A stretch of DNA of 64,000 nucleotides from JBIOUF01 sp044866695 (lineage in GTDB: Bacteria > Actinomycetota > Actinomycetes > Propionibacteriales > Nocardioidaceae): positions 9,832 to 73,831 of the forward strand of contig JBIOUF010000238.1 of assembly GCA_044866695.1 (NCBI GenBank), given 5' to 3'. Every line of letters begins with the position of its first letter. The first letter of the stretch is position 1. Made by a program: the position numbers and the translations under genes. Positions 8,397 to 16,529 of this stretch are shown here, piece by piece. A model generated the notes under the pieces. It saw nothing but the letters and a program-made list of their open reading frames with translations, was not told the origin of the DNA and did no database searches.

Positions 8397-9857
8397 CTAC
8401 TCGCCTCCGCCCAGAGCGCGGCGGAGGACTCCGGCCTGCTCGGCGCCGCCGGACGCGAGCGCGGTGAACAGGCAGCGCACGGCCAGCGAGGGGTCGAAGC
8501 TGCGCGGGTGGAGCGCGTGCTCCCCGCGCTCGACCTCCGCGGCGAGGAGCCCGTGCGGGACGGTCGGGTGCCGGCCCGCGAGCAGCGGCCGGGCCCAGGC
8601 CCGGAACGCCTCGAACCCGGCGACGGTGAAGTCCGTCGAGGCCGGCGCGGGCCGCGACCAGGCGAGGAAGAGCCTGACCAGCTCGGCATGCTCCGCGTCG
8701 CCGGAGGCGAGCAGCTCGTCGGTCCAGATCGCGTGGTCGCGGCTGGTGGAGAACTTCTCGCCGTCCAGGGTGTAGAACTCGTTGTCGACCGTGCCGGGCA
8801 GCTGGTCCGGCGTGGCGCCCGAGACCAGGTAGAGCGACGGCCAGAGCAGGGCGAAGTAGAAGGCGTTGTCGATGCCGTTGAAGTGCCACAGCTCCCGCAC
8901 GTCGCGCCAGGCGCGGCGCACGCCGGCGAGCCCGCCGACCGAGGGGTCGAGCGCCCGCGCGACGGCCAGGACGGTGCCGAGCACCACCTCGACGTACACG
9001 TCGACGCGCAGCCCGTCGAGGAGTCCGCTGCCCGGGCAGCCCCAGTCGGTCGGGTAGGCCACCGGGACGACCGGCAGCGGGCCGGCGAGGTAGCCGGCGA
9101 CCAGCGCGCGCGAGCGTGGGCCCAGGCTCGCGCCGAGCAGCACCTCGACCAGCCGCTGCCTGAAGTCCTCCAGGCGCAGCACCGGGACGGTGGCCTGGAA
9201 GGGACGAGGAGGCCCCCCGCAGCGGTCGCACCGAGGGTCCAGGAGGTCCTGCGCCGAGGTGAAGCCGCCGCAGCCCTCGCAGGAGCCGCCGCTCGCCCGG
9301 GTGCCGCATCGCGAGCACGTGCCGGCCACGTAGGAGTGGTGCAGGGTCCGACCGCAGTCGGAGCAGGCGTGCAGCGTGGTCTCCGCCATCTCCAGCGTCC
9401 CCTCGGCGACGAGGTCCTCGACCAGCAAGGCCACCAGGCGCTGGTGCTCCGGGTCCTGCGGGTCCACGCTGGCGTCCGGCTCGATCCCGGCGAGGTCGTA
9501 GGCGTCGGCGATGCGCCGCCGGTAGTCGGCGACCAGCTTCTCGACGTCCCGGCCCTCGTCCTCGGCCCGGGTCAGCACGTAGTTCTGGTGGACGTCGACC
9601 CCGCCGAGCTGCAGCACGCGCTCGCCGCGCTCGCGGCCGGCCCGGGCGGCGACGTCGGAGGCCAGGTACGGCCCGGACAGGTGTCCCAGGTGGAGGGGAC
9701 CGTTCGAGGTGGGCGGCGGGACGACGTACACGGTCGTCCCAGGCTCAGCCTGGATCCACCGCTCTCCGCCTACTGCGCGCCACCATGCGGGCGCGCTGGC
9801 GGCGTTGCCGACGCTTGACAGACTCCCCGGTATGACTTCGCGCCGGCGCCTTGCCAT
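8397..9857 (-). CDS. MetRS-like class I ligase, putative hydrazine synthase subunit, 486 aa
   Basis: Class I aminoacyl-tRNA-synthetase-like protein closest in layout to methionyl-tRNA synthetase. The HIGH-type motif is HLGH (residues 56-59) and the KMSKS-type motif is KFSTSR (about 368-373). Four CxxC knuckles (CSDC, CSRC, CEGC, CDRC; about 165-213) form the zinc insert. Beyond the catalytic core there is only a short helical tail, with no C-terminal tRNA-binding EMAP domain. Housekeeping MetRS genes do not sit between a cupin and two flavoenzymes. In Spb40 and Tri28 a MetRS-like domain is fused to a cupin and joins glycine to N6-hydroxylysine. Here the two are separate genes, with the cupin 48 bases upstream. 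Start ATG 9857 (GTG at 9860 also possible). Confidence 0.85.
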   Translation of the reverse strand: MARRRREVIPGSLSSVGNAASAPAWWRAVGGERWIQAEPGTTVYVVPPPTSNGPLHLGHLSGPYLASDVAARAGRERGERVLQLGGVDVHQNYVLTRAEDEGRDVEKLVADYRRRIADAYDLAGIEPDASVDPQDPEHQRLVALLVEDLVAEGTLEMAETTLHACSDCGRTLHHSYVAGTCSRCGTRASGGSCEGCGGFTSAQDLLDPRCDRCGGPPRPFQATVPVLRLEDFRQRLVEVLLGASLGPRSRALVAGYLAGPLPVVPVAYPTDWGCPGSGLLDGLRVDVYVEVVLGTVLAVARALDPSVGGLAGVRRAWRDVRELWHFNGIDNAFYFALLWPSLYLVSGATPDQLPGTVDNEFYTLDGEKFSTSRDHAIWTDELLASGDAEHAELVRLFLAWSRPAPASTDFTVAGFEAFRAWARPLLAGRHPTVPHGLLAAEVERGEHALHPRSFDPSLAVRCLFTALASGGAEQAGVLRRALGGGE

Positions 9858-9905
9858 CACACCCGCCTGGTGACGCTCGCTATGCGGCCATCGGTGGATC
9901 CAGGC

Positions 9906-10259
9906 TCAGGCACAGCGGACCGCCTCGGCGCGCGGGTCGGTCCAGTAGGCGCTGAAGACCGTCAGGGGCTGGTCGGAGAGGTTGCGCACGACGTGCGCCT
10001 CGCCGCTGTCCAGGAGGAACGCCGAGCCGGTGGCCACCTCGGTGACGTCGCCTCCGGCCTCGACGTACGCGGTGCCGGACACCACGACGGACAGCTCGAC
10101 CTCGGGATGCTGGTCGCGGGGGCTGCTCTCTCCCGGCGGCACCGAGTACCACATCGCCTGGAACGGCATCGCGTCGCCCAGGCCGTACTGCTCCCATCGA
10201 GCGACGTCGACGACGCCCACCGGCGTCGTCTCGGAGGTCCGGCAGTCGAACGAGCGCAC
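9906..10259 (-). CDS. single-domain cupin, putative hydrazine synthase partner, 117 aa
   Basis: Small cupin. The first motif region reads SSPRDQHPEVELSVVVSG and the second GSAFLLDSGEAHVVRN, giving two histidines and one glutamate as likely metal ligands; the first histidine of the usual HxH pair is replaced. It starts at GTG 10259 with AGGAG about 7 bases upstream, and is the first gene of the operon. In Spb40/Tri28 the cupin is the N-terminal domain of the N-N-forming enzyme, and here it is free-standing. Taken alone it could be any sensor-type cupin; the gene order is the argument for its role. Confidence 0.78.
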   Translation of the reverse strand: MRSFDCRTSETTPVGVVDVARWEQYGLGDAMPFQAMWYSVPPGESSPRDQHPEVELSVVVSGTAYVEAGGDVTEVATGSAFLLDSGEAHVVRNLSDQPLTVFSAYWTDPRAEAVRCA

Positions 10260-10430
10260 GAGATGCTCCTGGTCGTCGAGTAGGTGGGAACTCGGTGCAG
10301 TGAGCAATGAGGGGGGCGCAGGCCGCGGGTTGATACACGCCGGGTACGCCGACCGGAGGTCGCAGGTGCGACGAGGCACCCGCCGGATCCGTCTCGGGGG
10401 GCGCGGCGGTCGCACCTCAAACCGGCGTTG

Positions 10431-10474
10431 TCGGTGGTTGAGGAGCGAGCTTGCGAGCGTCTCGAAACCACCGA
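10431..10474. repeat. REP-like palindrome in a 338-bp gap
   Basis: Arms TCGGTGGTT (10431-10439) and AACCACCGA (10466-10474) enclose GAGGAGCGAGC and GCGAGCGTCTCG. The same element family recurs at 44258-44403 and 62573-62838. The gap 10260-10597 otherwise holds only this element, the tandem hairpins at its right end and presumably the promoter of the cupin operon. I see no gene in it. Confidence 0.75.
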
Positions 10475-10551
10475 CGCCTGCGCAGAGACCGGACACGCTG
10501 ATGCGCGCGTCTCCCGACCAGTGCCGGTCGTCTCCGGCTCGTCGTAGCGGT

Positions 10552-10591
10552 GGGCCCTACCGGGCCCGGGCCCGCGGGCCCTACCGGGCCC
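10552..10591. terminator. tandem GC-rich hairpins after the GabD2-type gene
   Basis: Two copies of GGGCCC-TACC-GGGCCC (10552-10567 and 10576-10591) lie directly downstream of the stop at 10598 on the minus strand. Together they form stable stem-loops without a U tract, the common form of terminator in this group. They should insulate the cupin operon from the upstream dehydrogenase gene. Confidence 0.55.
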
Positions 10592-10597
10592 CGGTGG

Positions 10598-12160
10598 TCA
10601 CCTCAGGCCGAGGCGCTGCAGCGTGCGAAGGGCGGAGGTCATCACCTTGGCGTACGTCGCCTGGCTGACGCCGGGAGGAGGCGCGATCGGCAGCAGGTGC
10701 TGGACCGCGACGTTCTGGGCGCGGGTGAACTTGAGCAGGCCGTGCGCCCCGTGGCGGCCGCCCAGCCCGGAGTCCTTCCAGCCGCCCATCGCGACGCCCA
10801 TCGACCCCCAGGTGGCGGCGTACCCCTCGTTGACGTTGACGTTGCCGCACTCGAGCCGGGCGGCCACCTCGCGGCCGCGCCGGGTGTCGCCGGTCCACAC
10901 CGACGCGTTGAGGCCGTACGGGCTGTCGTTGGCCAGCCGGACCGCCTCGTCGACGGAGGCCACCCGGTACAGCGCCACGACCGGGCCGAACGTCTCCTCG
11001 GCGAAGGTCCGCATCCCTGGCGTCACGCCGGTCAGCACGGTGGGCTCGAAGAACGTCGGACCGAGGTCCGGACGGGCCTTCCCGCCGGCCAGCAGGGTGG
11101 CCCCCTTCGCCAGGGCGTCGTCGACGTGCTCCGCGACCGCGTGCAGCCGCTGCTCCGACACCAGCGAGCCGATGTCGGGTCCGAAGCGCAGCGCGTGGCC
11201 GAGCTCGAGCTCTTGGGTTGCCTCGACGAAGCGCGGCACGAAGTCGTCCCACACCGCTGCGTCGACGTACATGCGCTCGATCGACACGCACAGCTGTCCG
11301 GTGCCCGAGAAGCACGCCCGGACCGCGCCGGGCACGGCGCGGTCCAGGTCGGCGTCGTCGAGGACCAGCAGCGGGTTCTTGCCGCCGAGCTCGAGGGAGC
11401 ACTCCACCAGGCGCTCGGCCGCGCGTGTGGCGACCGTCCGGCCGACCCGGGTGCTGCCGGTGAACATGACCGCGTCGACGCTGTCGATGATCGGCGTGCC
11501 CAGGTCGGCCCCGCGGCCGGTGACGACCTGCAGCAGCCCTTGCGGCAGGCCGGACTCGTCGAGCAGCCGGGCGGCCCACAGCAGGGAGTACGGCGTGCGC
11601 TGGTCGGGCTTGGCGACCACGGCGTTGCCGGCGAGCAGCGCGGGGACGGCGTCGCTGATGCCGAGCGTGAGCGGGTAGTTCCACGGCGAGACGATCCCCA
11701 CCAGGCCCACGGGCACCCGGCGCTCCCAGGCGCTGGTGAGGCCCGGGATGGCTCCCTGGCGCCGCCGGGTGCGCAGCACGCGGTCCGCGGTCCGGGCGTA
11801 GTAGCGGCAGACCGCGGCGACCTCCATGACCTCCTCGAACGCGTGCCGCCGGGCCTTGCCGTTCTCGAGCTGGATGAGGTCGAGGACCTCGTCCTGGCGG
11901 TCCAGCACGCGCGCGGCGAAGTCGAGGAACAGCCGGGCGCGCTCCCGCACCGGGGTCGCCGCCCAGCCCGCCTGGGCGCGGCGGGCCTCGGCGGCCGCCG
12001 TGGCGACCTGGGCCGCGCCGGAGCGTGGCACCTGCCCGAGCGGCTCGCCGGTGGCCGGCGCGGTGACCGGCAAGGACTCCGGCGCGGCGACGGCGCGCCC
12101 GGCCAGGTCGGCCAGCTCGACCCGGGCCGCCGGCACGGCGCGTTCCGGTGCGACTGTCAT
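10598..12160 (-). CDS. gabD2: succinate-semialdehyde dehydrogenase (GabD2-type), 520 aa
   Basis: NAD(P)-dependent aldehyde dehydrogenase that probably oxidises succinate semialdehyde to succinate. Landmarks: Rossmann segment VGLVGIVSPWNYPL, catalytic glutamate in CSLELGGKNP, catalytic cysteine in FSGTGQLCVSIERM and EETFGPVVALY near the C-terminus. The whole-length pattern resembles the mycobacterial GabD2. Start ATG 12160 has GAGGAGG in front. A 12-bp palindrome lies about 86 bases upstream. Hairpins separate it from the hydrazine operon, so I do not assign it there, although that pathway would also release a semialdehyde. Confidence 0.8.
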   Translation of the reverse strand: MTVAPERAVPAARVELADLAGRAVAAPESLPVTAPATGEPLGQVPRSGAAQVATAAAEARRAQAGWAATPVRERARLFLDFAARVLDRQDEVLDLIQLENGKARRHAFEEVMEVAAVCRYYARTADRVLRTRRRQGAIPGLTSAWERRVPVGLVGIVSPWNYPLTLGISDAVPALLAGNAVVAKPDQRTPYSLLWAARLLDESGLPQGLLQVVTGRGADLGTPIIDSVDAVMFTGSTRVGRTVATRAAERLVECSLELGGKNPLLVLDDADLDRAVPGAVRACFSGTGQLCVSIERMYVDAAVWDDFVPRFVEATQELELGHALRFGPDIGSLVSEQRLHAVAEHVDDALAKGATLLAGGKARPDLGPTFFEPTVLTGVTPGMRTFAEETFGPVVALYRVASVDEAVRLANDSPYGLNASVWTGDTRRGREVAARLECGNVNVNEGYAATWGSMGVAMGGWKDSGLGGRHGAHGLLKFTRAQNVAVQHLLPIAPPPGVSQATYAKVMTSALRTLQRLGLR

Positions 12161-12245
12161 GGGCGTCCTCCTCGGTCTGTGCGACCCGCTCCGGTCATCA
12201 TCCCTCCCGCCGGGGCCGGCCGGGAGGGCCGGACGACAGTAAGGT

Positions 12246-12257
12246 TACCGATCGGTA
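12246..12257. promoter_or_regulatory. 12-bp palindrome upstream of the GabD2-type gene
   Basis: TACCGATCGGTA is a perfect dyad, similar in form to sites used by TetR-family repressors. It sits between the response-regulator stop (12262) and the dehydrogenase start (12160). No cognate regulator is adjacent. Confidence 0.4.
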
Positions 12258-12261
12258 CGCG

Positions 12262-12921
12262 TCAGCTCGACGCGAGGTAGACCAGCACGGCCCGCACCCG
12301 GCGGTGCACGTCGGGCTCCTCGGTGAGGCCGAGCTTGCTGAAGATGCCGTTGATGTACTTCTCCACCGACCGCACCGTGAGCACCAGCCGGGCGGCGATC
12401 GCGGCGTTGTCGGCGCCCGTGGCCATCTCGGCCAGGACGGCCCGCTCACGGTCGGTCAGCGCGTCCAGAGGTGAGGCCTGACGGCGGCCCGCCCGCACCA
12501 GCACCTCGACCACCTTCGGGTCGATCACGGAGCCGCCGCCGGCGACCTCGACCAGGGCCCGCACCAGCTGGTCGCGGTCGGCGGTGCGCTCCTTGAGCAG
12601 GTAGCCGCGGCCCCGGCTGCCCTCCTCGAGCAGGGCGATGACGAACTCCGGGTCGTCGTGCTGGCTCAGCACCACCACGCCGAGGTCGGGGTGGCTGTGC
12701 CGCAGCTCAGCCGCGGCCCGCACGCCCTCGTCGCTGAGCCCAGGAGGCATCCGGATGTCGGTGAGCACCACGTCCGGCCGGTGCTGGTCGACCGCCGCCA
12801 TCAGCTCGTCGTACGTCGCAGCGGTCGCCGCGAGGTCCACCTCGGGAGCAGCCTCGAGCACCGTGCGAAGACCCTCGCGGAGCAGCAGATGGTCCTCGGC
12901 GAGGACGACGCGCACCGGCAT
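12262..12921 (-). CDS. NarL/LuxR-type response regulator, 219 aa
   Basis: Two-component response regulator. The receiver domain begins MPVRVVLAEDHLLLREGL and has the phospho-acceptor aspartate in VVLTDIRMPPG (about residue 55) and the conserved lysine in GYLLKER. The C-terminal LuxR helix-turn-helix reads LTDRERAVLAEMATGADNAAIAARLVLTVRSVEKYI. The start is set at ATG 12921 because the receiver begins there; the longer open frame upstream is low-complexity. The divergent histidine kinase at 13286 is the obvious partner. Targets are unknown. Confidence 0.9.
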   Translation of the reverse strand: MPVRVVLAEDHLLLREGLRTVLEAAPEVDLAATAATYDELMAAVDQHRPDVVLTDIRMPPGLSDEGVRAAAELRHSHPDLGVVVLSQHDDPEFVIALLEEGSRGRGYLLKERTADRDQLVRALVEVAGGGSVIDPKVVEVLVRAGRRQASPLDALTDRERAVLAEMATGADNAAIAARLVLTVRSVEKYINGIFSKLGLTEEPDVHRRVRAVLVYLASS

Positions 12922-13114
12922 GCCGCTCACGCTAACCGGTGTGCTGCCGGTCCTGGTGGCGGTACTGGTGGCAGGCCTGGCGGGTGCTGGCACGGGGGCG
13001 AACACACCGGCTGGCACGCTGCTGCCGCAGGACCCGCCGGCGCACCCTGGAGTCACGAGCACTCTCGTCGGGAGCCGGGTCGGCCGGCGCGAGAGCGCAC
13101 GAGGAGGCGGAGCC

Positions 13115-13258
13115 ATGGACGGACCGAGGCTGCAGGGCTATCCCCTGGACCGTGACCTGTCGCGCGAGCTGCGCGCGCGCGACCTCGCGCGACGCGCCGA
13201 ACGGGAGGCACGGCGCCGGAGCCGGGGCGGCCGATGGTGGCCGGCCTTCCTGCGCTGA
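13115..13258 (+). CDS. small basic protein, 47 aa
   Basis: Unrecognised, Arg-rich small protein with a central helix (LSRELRARDLARRAEREARRR) and an aromatic end (RWWPAFLR). Translation is supported by GAGGAGG 8 bases before the ATG. It lies between the divergent response regulator and kinase genes and ends 27 bases before the kinase start, so it is probably co-transcribed with the kinase. No membrane segment is seen. Confidence 0.55.
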   Translation: MDGPRLQGYPLDRDLSRELRARDLARRAEREARRRSRGGRWWPAFLR

Positions 13259-13285
13259 CCGACCCGGGTCGACAATGAGGTGACC

Positions 13286-15382
13286 ATGGCCGACGACGGG
13301 TCCACCGCGGGTCGCAGCACCGGTCGCCGGGCGCTGTGCGCGGCGCTCGCGGCCCTGGCGGCCGCGACCGCGCTGGCCGTGGCGGTCTCGGCGGTGAGCC
13401 GTGGGGCCGGCGGCCCGGTCGACCTGTGGTTCGTACTCGCGACGGTCTTCCTAGGCGCGGCGTTCGCGTGCGCCGGGTGCCTGGTGGTTGCCGAGCGCGC
13501 GGGAGACCCGCAGGGCCCGCTCCTGGTCGTGTGCGGGGTGGCGTTGCTGGCGCAGATGGGGTTCCGCGAGCTGGCCTACGACGGACTGGCCTCGACCGAG
13601 CCCGCGACCTGGGAGCGCGTGCTGGGCTGGGCCAGCGCCTGGCTGGACGTGCTGGGGCTCCCGCTGCCCCTGGCCCTGGTGCTCCTGCTCTTCCCCAACG
13701 GTCGTCTGCCGTCCCGGCGCTGGCGTCCGGTCGTCGCCGCGGCCGTGGCGGTCGGTGCGGTGCGGCTGGCCGGGCTGGCCCTGGCTCCCGGACCGGTGCG
13801 GCTGGAGTCCCACGACGTCGCGGTGCCGTGGCGGGCAGCGGGGGGACCGTCGGCCTCGGCATACCACCGCCTCGACCAGGTCACCGGCGCGTTGGTCGCG
13901 CTGGTCCTCGTGGTCGCGGCCGGCTCGCTGGTGGCGCGGTACCGCGGTGGCGACGCCGAGACCCGGCAGCGGACCAAGCCGCTGGCGGTGTCGGCGGCGG
14001 TCATGGTGACCGGCCTGGTCCTCCAGGTGGTTCCGGGTCTGGAGGAGGCGGGGGTCCTGGTCTTCGTGGCCGGGGGGCTGACGGTGCCCGTGGCCCTGGC
14101 CGTCGGGGTGCTTCGCTTCCGCGTCTGGGAGCTCGACCCGCTTCTGGTCCAGACCCTGGTCCTGAGCGGCCTGACGGTCGTCATCGCGACGCTCTACGTC
14201 GCCGTCGTGGAGGTTCTGGCGCTCGCCCTCGGCGAACCGGTGAGCGAGCAGGAGCTGCTGCCCGCCGTGGCGGCCACCGCGGCCGTGGCGGTGCTGTTCG
14301 CCCCGGTGCGAGGGTGGCTCCAGCGAGGCGCCCGCCGGCTGGTGCTCGGGCCGCGCGCGTCGCCGTACCAGACCCTCGTGGCGCTGCCCCGGCGGCTGGT
14401 CGACGCCGCCGCCGTCGACGAGGTCCTGCCGGCGACCGCGCAGACCATCGCACTCGGGCTCGGTGCAGAGGCGGCGGGAGTCGTCGTCCGCCTGCCCGAC
14501 GACGAGCCGCGGCAGGTCTGGTACCCCTCCGCCCCCGACCCTGACGCAGCGATGGTCCGCGAGACCGTGCGCCACCTCGGTGTGCCGGTCGGCGAGCTGC
14601 TGGTGGTCCCCGGCCGGGACCGACCGGTGACCCGCGACGACCTGCGAACCCTGCGCCACCTCGCCGCGCAGGCCGGACCGGCGCTGCGGTCGGTCGCCCT
14701 GCAGGCCGAGCTGGCGGTGCGGCTGAGCCAGCTGACCGAGCGCTCCGCCGAGCTCACCGCGTCGCGGCAGCGGCTCGCCGTGGCGCAGAGCGAGGAGCGC
14801 AGGCGGCTGCAGCGCGACCTGCACGACGGCGCGCAGCAGCGGCTGGTCGCCGTCGCGGTGCACCTGCACGCGGCCGCCGCCGCTCTCGGGGACGACCCCG
14901 ACGCCGCCCGCCGGGAGCTGTCGGTTGCCGACGCGACGCTGAGGCAGAGTCTCGACGAGATCCGCGAGCTGTCCCGCGGGCTGCACCCGTCGATGCTCGA
15001 GGCCCGCGGCCTGGCGGCCACGCTGCGCGCTCGCGCCGAGCTGTCCGGCCGGCGCGTCGTGGTCGAGGCGTCCGGGCTCGACGGCGTCCGGCTGGACCCG
15101 GCGGTCGAGTCGGCCGCGTACTTCACCTGCCTCGAAGCCCTCCAGAACGCCGCCAAGCACGCTCCGGACGCGACCGTCCGGATCGGGCTCGCGCTCACCG
15201 AGGACGAGCTGCGCTGGTCGGTCGTCGACGACGGGCCCGGGTTCGACGCCCAGGGCTGCCACGAGGGCACGGGCCTGGCCGGGATCCGCGAGCGGGTCCG
15301 CGCGCTGTGCGGAGAGGTCACCGTGGTCACCTCCGCCGCCGGCACGGTGGTCGAGGGCCGGCTGCCACGCCGCGTGGGCTGA
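13286..15382 (+). CDS. membrane sensor histidine kinase (NarL-partner type), 698 aa
   Basis: Sensor kinase with roughly nine to ten hydrophobic segments in residues 15-330, then a cytoplasmic GAF-like stretch. The HisKA_3 dimerisation box has its phospho-histidine at about residue 513 (LQRDLHDGAQQRL), and the HATPase domain shows ALQNAAKHA, VVDDGPGF and GTGLAGIRERV. It would sense an envelope signal and phosphorylate the divergent response regulator. ATG 13286 has GAGGTG 4 bases upstream; GTG 13280 is the alternative. Confidence 0.9.
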   Translation: MADDGSTAGRSTGRRALCAALAALAAATALAVAVSAVSRGAGGPVDLWFVLATVFLGAAFACAGCLVVAERAGDPQGPLLVVCGVALLAQMGFRELAYDGLASTEPATWERVLGWASAWLDVLGLPLPLALVLLLFPNGRLPSRRWRPVVAAAVAVGAVRLAGLALAPGPVRLESHDVAVPWRAAGGPSASAYHRLDQVTGALVALVLVVAAGSLVARYRGGDAETRQRTKPLAVSAAVMVTGLVLQVVPGLEEAGVLVFVAGGLTVPVALAVGVLRFRVWELDPLLVQTLVLSGLTVVIATLYVAVVEVLALALGEPVSEQELLPAVAATAAVAVLFAPVRGWLQRGARRLVLGPRASPYQTLVALPRRLVDAAAVDEVLPATAQTIALGLGAEAAGVVVRLPDDEPRQVWYPSAPDPDAAMVRETVRHLGVPVGELLVVPGRDRPVTRDDLRTLRHLAAQAGPALRSVALQAELAVRLSQLTERSAELTASRQRLAVAQSEERRRLQRDLHDGAQQRLVAVAVHLHAAAAALGDDPDAARRELSVADATLRQSLDEIRELSRGLHPSMLEARGLAATLRARAELSGRRVVVEASGLDGVRLDPAVESAAYFTCLEALQNAAKHAPDATVRIGLALTEDELRWSVVDDGPGFDAQGCHEGTGLAGIRERVRALCGEVTVVTSAAGTVVEGRLPRRVG

Positions 15383-15400
15383 GCCCGGACGAGCGGCTGG

Positions 15401-15835
15401 TCAGCGCCAGGTCACCGCGTCGACCGCTGCGAGCGCACCCAGCTCGTCGGCCACCATCCACAGCGAGCTGATCCTGCCGTCGGTCAGCGTCAGGATGTCG
15501 ATCACCCGTACGTCGAGGTCCCGGCCGGTCGGAGGCAGCGGCCCGAGCGCCGTGGGGAACGGGCCGACCTGTCGGCCTCTCATTCGGAACGCCACCGCGA
15601 CCTTGCCGCCCGCCTCCACGACGTCGAGCACCACGGTTTCGCGGCGGTCGAAGGTGCCCTCCACGGTCCTGGCCCGGGCCACCAGGTCCGCCGCGGTCAT
15701 CGGCGTGCCGTTGACGGTGACGGGGTCGGTGTAGATCTCGCGGACCCGGTCGGCCGCCTCCTCGTCGTCGGAGGGCAGCGGGGTGGTCCACAGCGCCAGC
15801 AGGGCGTCGAGGTCGAAACCTCCGTCGGGCCTCAT
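15401..15835 (-). CDS. SnoaL-like / NTF2-fold protein, 144 aa
   Basis: Small cone-shaped alpha+beta barrel protein of the SnoaL-like family. Typical features are the helical start FDLDALLALWTTPLPSD, the segment VREIYTDPVTVNGTPMTAADLVARA and the C-terminal strand RVIDILTLTDGRISSLWMVAD. Members are cyclases, hydratases or ligand-binding proteins, and the function cannot be chosen from sequence. It converges with the kinase gene (18 bases apart). Its start faces the promoter of the first RiPP precursor. Confidence 0.7.
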   Translation of the reverse strand: MRPDGGFDLDALLALWTTPLPSDDEEAADRVREIYTDPVTVNGTPMTAADLVARARTVEGTFDRRETVVLDVVEAGGKVAVAFRMRGRQVGPFPTALGPLPPTGRDLDVRVIDILTLTDGRISSLWMVADELGALAAVDAVTWR

Positions 15836-15898
15836 GGCCACGAGCCTGCCCCCGCCGGCGCCGGCCGGCAACCCGCTTTTCCGTCTCCTGGCATCTGG

Positions 15899-15965
15899 CT
15901 GACACCGGTGGTCAGCCTGCTGACAGCCGGTGACCACTCCTCCCGCCAGGCGCCCCTGGTCGACT
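15899..15965 (+). promoter_or_regulatory. SARP-type promoter of precursor 1
   Basis: The -10-like hexamer TCGACT (15960-15965) has a GCCAG heptamer (15945-15951) exactly 8 bp upstream, followed further upstream by CTGAC/GTGAC/GTCAG elements at 15899, 15911, 15920 and 15930. GTCAGC-CT-GCTGAC at 15911-15924 is an inverted pair. The 8-bp spacing equals that before precursors 4, 5 and 6 and matches the known arrangement of SARP-bound promoters. Confidence 0.6.
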
Positions 15966-15971
15966 GGTCCG

Positions 15972-15986
15972 GCCGGAACGTCCGGC
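15972..15986 (+). promoter_or_regulatory. 5'-terminal stem-loop, precursor 1 transcript
   Basis: GCCGGA (15972-15977) pairs with TCCGGC (15981-15986). It begins 7 bases after the -10 hexamer, so the transcript probably begins with it. Equivalent stems stand at the same distance before precursors 4 and 5. Confidence 0.5.
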
Positions 15987-16012
15987 ATGCCAACACGGGG
16001 GGAGACCCAGCC

Positions 16013-16171
16013 ATGCACATGAAGAACGAGCTCGACCGTCTCGCGACGGAGATCCTGCGCCTGGAGTCGGAGACGTTCGAGGTGTCGGACTACGCCGAGA
16101 CCAACGACCTGTTCCTGGCCTCCTGCAGCACCTGCAGCAGCACGACGAGCACCACCAGCTGCTCGGCCTGA
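16013..16171 (+). CDS. RiPP precursor peptide 1 (LAP/thiopeptide type), 52 aa
   Basis: Precursor with a helical acidic leader and a Cys/Ser/Thr-only tail. The leader carries the block LESETFEVSDYAETNDLFLA, shared by all six precursors in this window; the likely core is SCSTCSSTTSTTSCSA. Such tails are substrates for YcaO cyclodehydration (Cys and Ser/Thr to azolines), SagB oxidation to azoles and LanB dehydration of Ser/Thr. GGGGAG lies about 8 bases before ATG 16013; the ATG at 16019 is an alternative. The exact leader cleavage site cannot be seen. Confidence 0.88.
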   Translation: MHMKNELDRLATEILRLESETFEVSDYAETNDLFLASCSTCSSTTSTTSCSA

Positions 16172-16260
16172 CGGCACACCGTCTCGCCCGAGGCGGCTCG
16201 GCTCGCTCGACGCCGCCGAACCGGCCACGGGACCGACCACATGGGAGAGGGGGTGTACCC

Positions 16261-16422
16261 ATGAACCACGACCAGAAGCTCGGCGCGCTCGCGGCCGAGA
16301 TCTCCTCGCTGGAGTCCGAGACCTTCCAGATCGCCGACTACGCGGAGACGAACGACCTGTTCCTCGCCGGCAACTGCAGCACGTGCAGCAGCACGACCAG
16401 CACGACCAGCTGCACGGCGTGA
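16261..16422 (+). CDS. RiPP precursor peptide 2, 53 aa
   Basis: Close paralogue of precursor 1. The leader block reads LESETFQIADYAETNDLFLA and the probable core is GNCSTCSSTTSTTSCTA, with an inserted Gly-Asn and a C-terminal Thr-Ala. A strong site (GGAGAGGGGG) precedes ATG 16261. There is no separate SARP-type promoter in the 89-base gap after precursor 1, so it is probably read from the same promoter. A 12-bp hairpin follows its stop. Confidence 0.87.
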   Translation: MNHDQKLGALAAEISSLESETFQIADYAETNDLFLAGNCSTCSSTTSTTSCTA

Positions 16423-16427
16423 CCACG

Positions 16428-16465
16428 CGCGTCCGGGCCGGAGACCCGAGCCCGGCCCGGACGCG
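16428..16465 (+). terminator. 12-bp stem-loop between precursors 2 and 3
   Basis: CGCGTCCGGGCC (16428-16439) pairs perfectly with 16454-16465 around a 14-base loop. It starts 6 bases after the precursor 2 stop. It may end, attenuate or stabilise the precursor 1-2 transcript before precursor 3. Confidence 0.55.
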
Positions 16466-16529
16466 GTGCTCGCCCCGGCAGCACCGATCACGAAGACCTG
16501 AAGCAACCAAGCCCCGAAGGAGGTGTGCC

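Noticed and set aside
8397..9857. Housekeeping methionyl-tRNA synthetase
   Set aside because: The HIGH and KMSKS-type motifs are there, but the C-terminal tRNA-binding domain is absent and the gene lies in a cupin-DAO-hydroxylase operon.
10598..12160. Aldehyde dehydrogenase as a member of the hydrazine pathway
   Set aside because: Strong hairpins and a 338-bp gap separate it from the cupin gene, and the protein fits the housekeeping GabD2 type.
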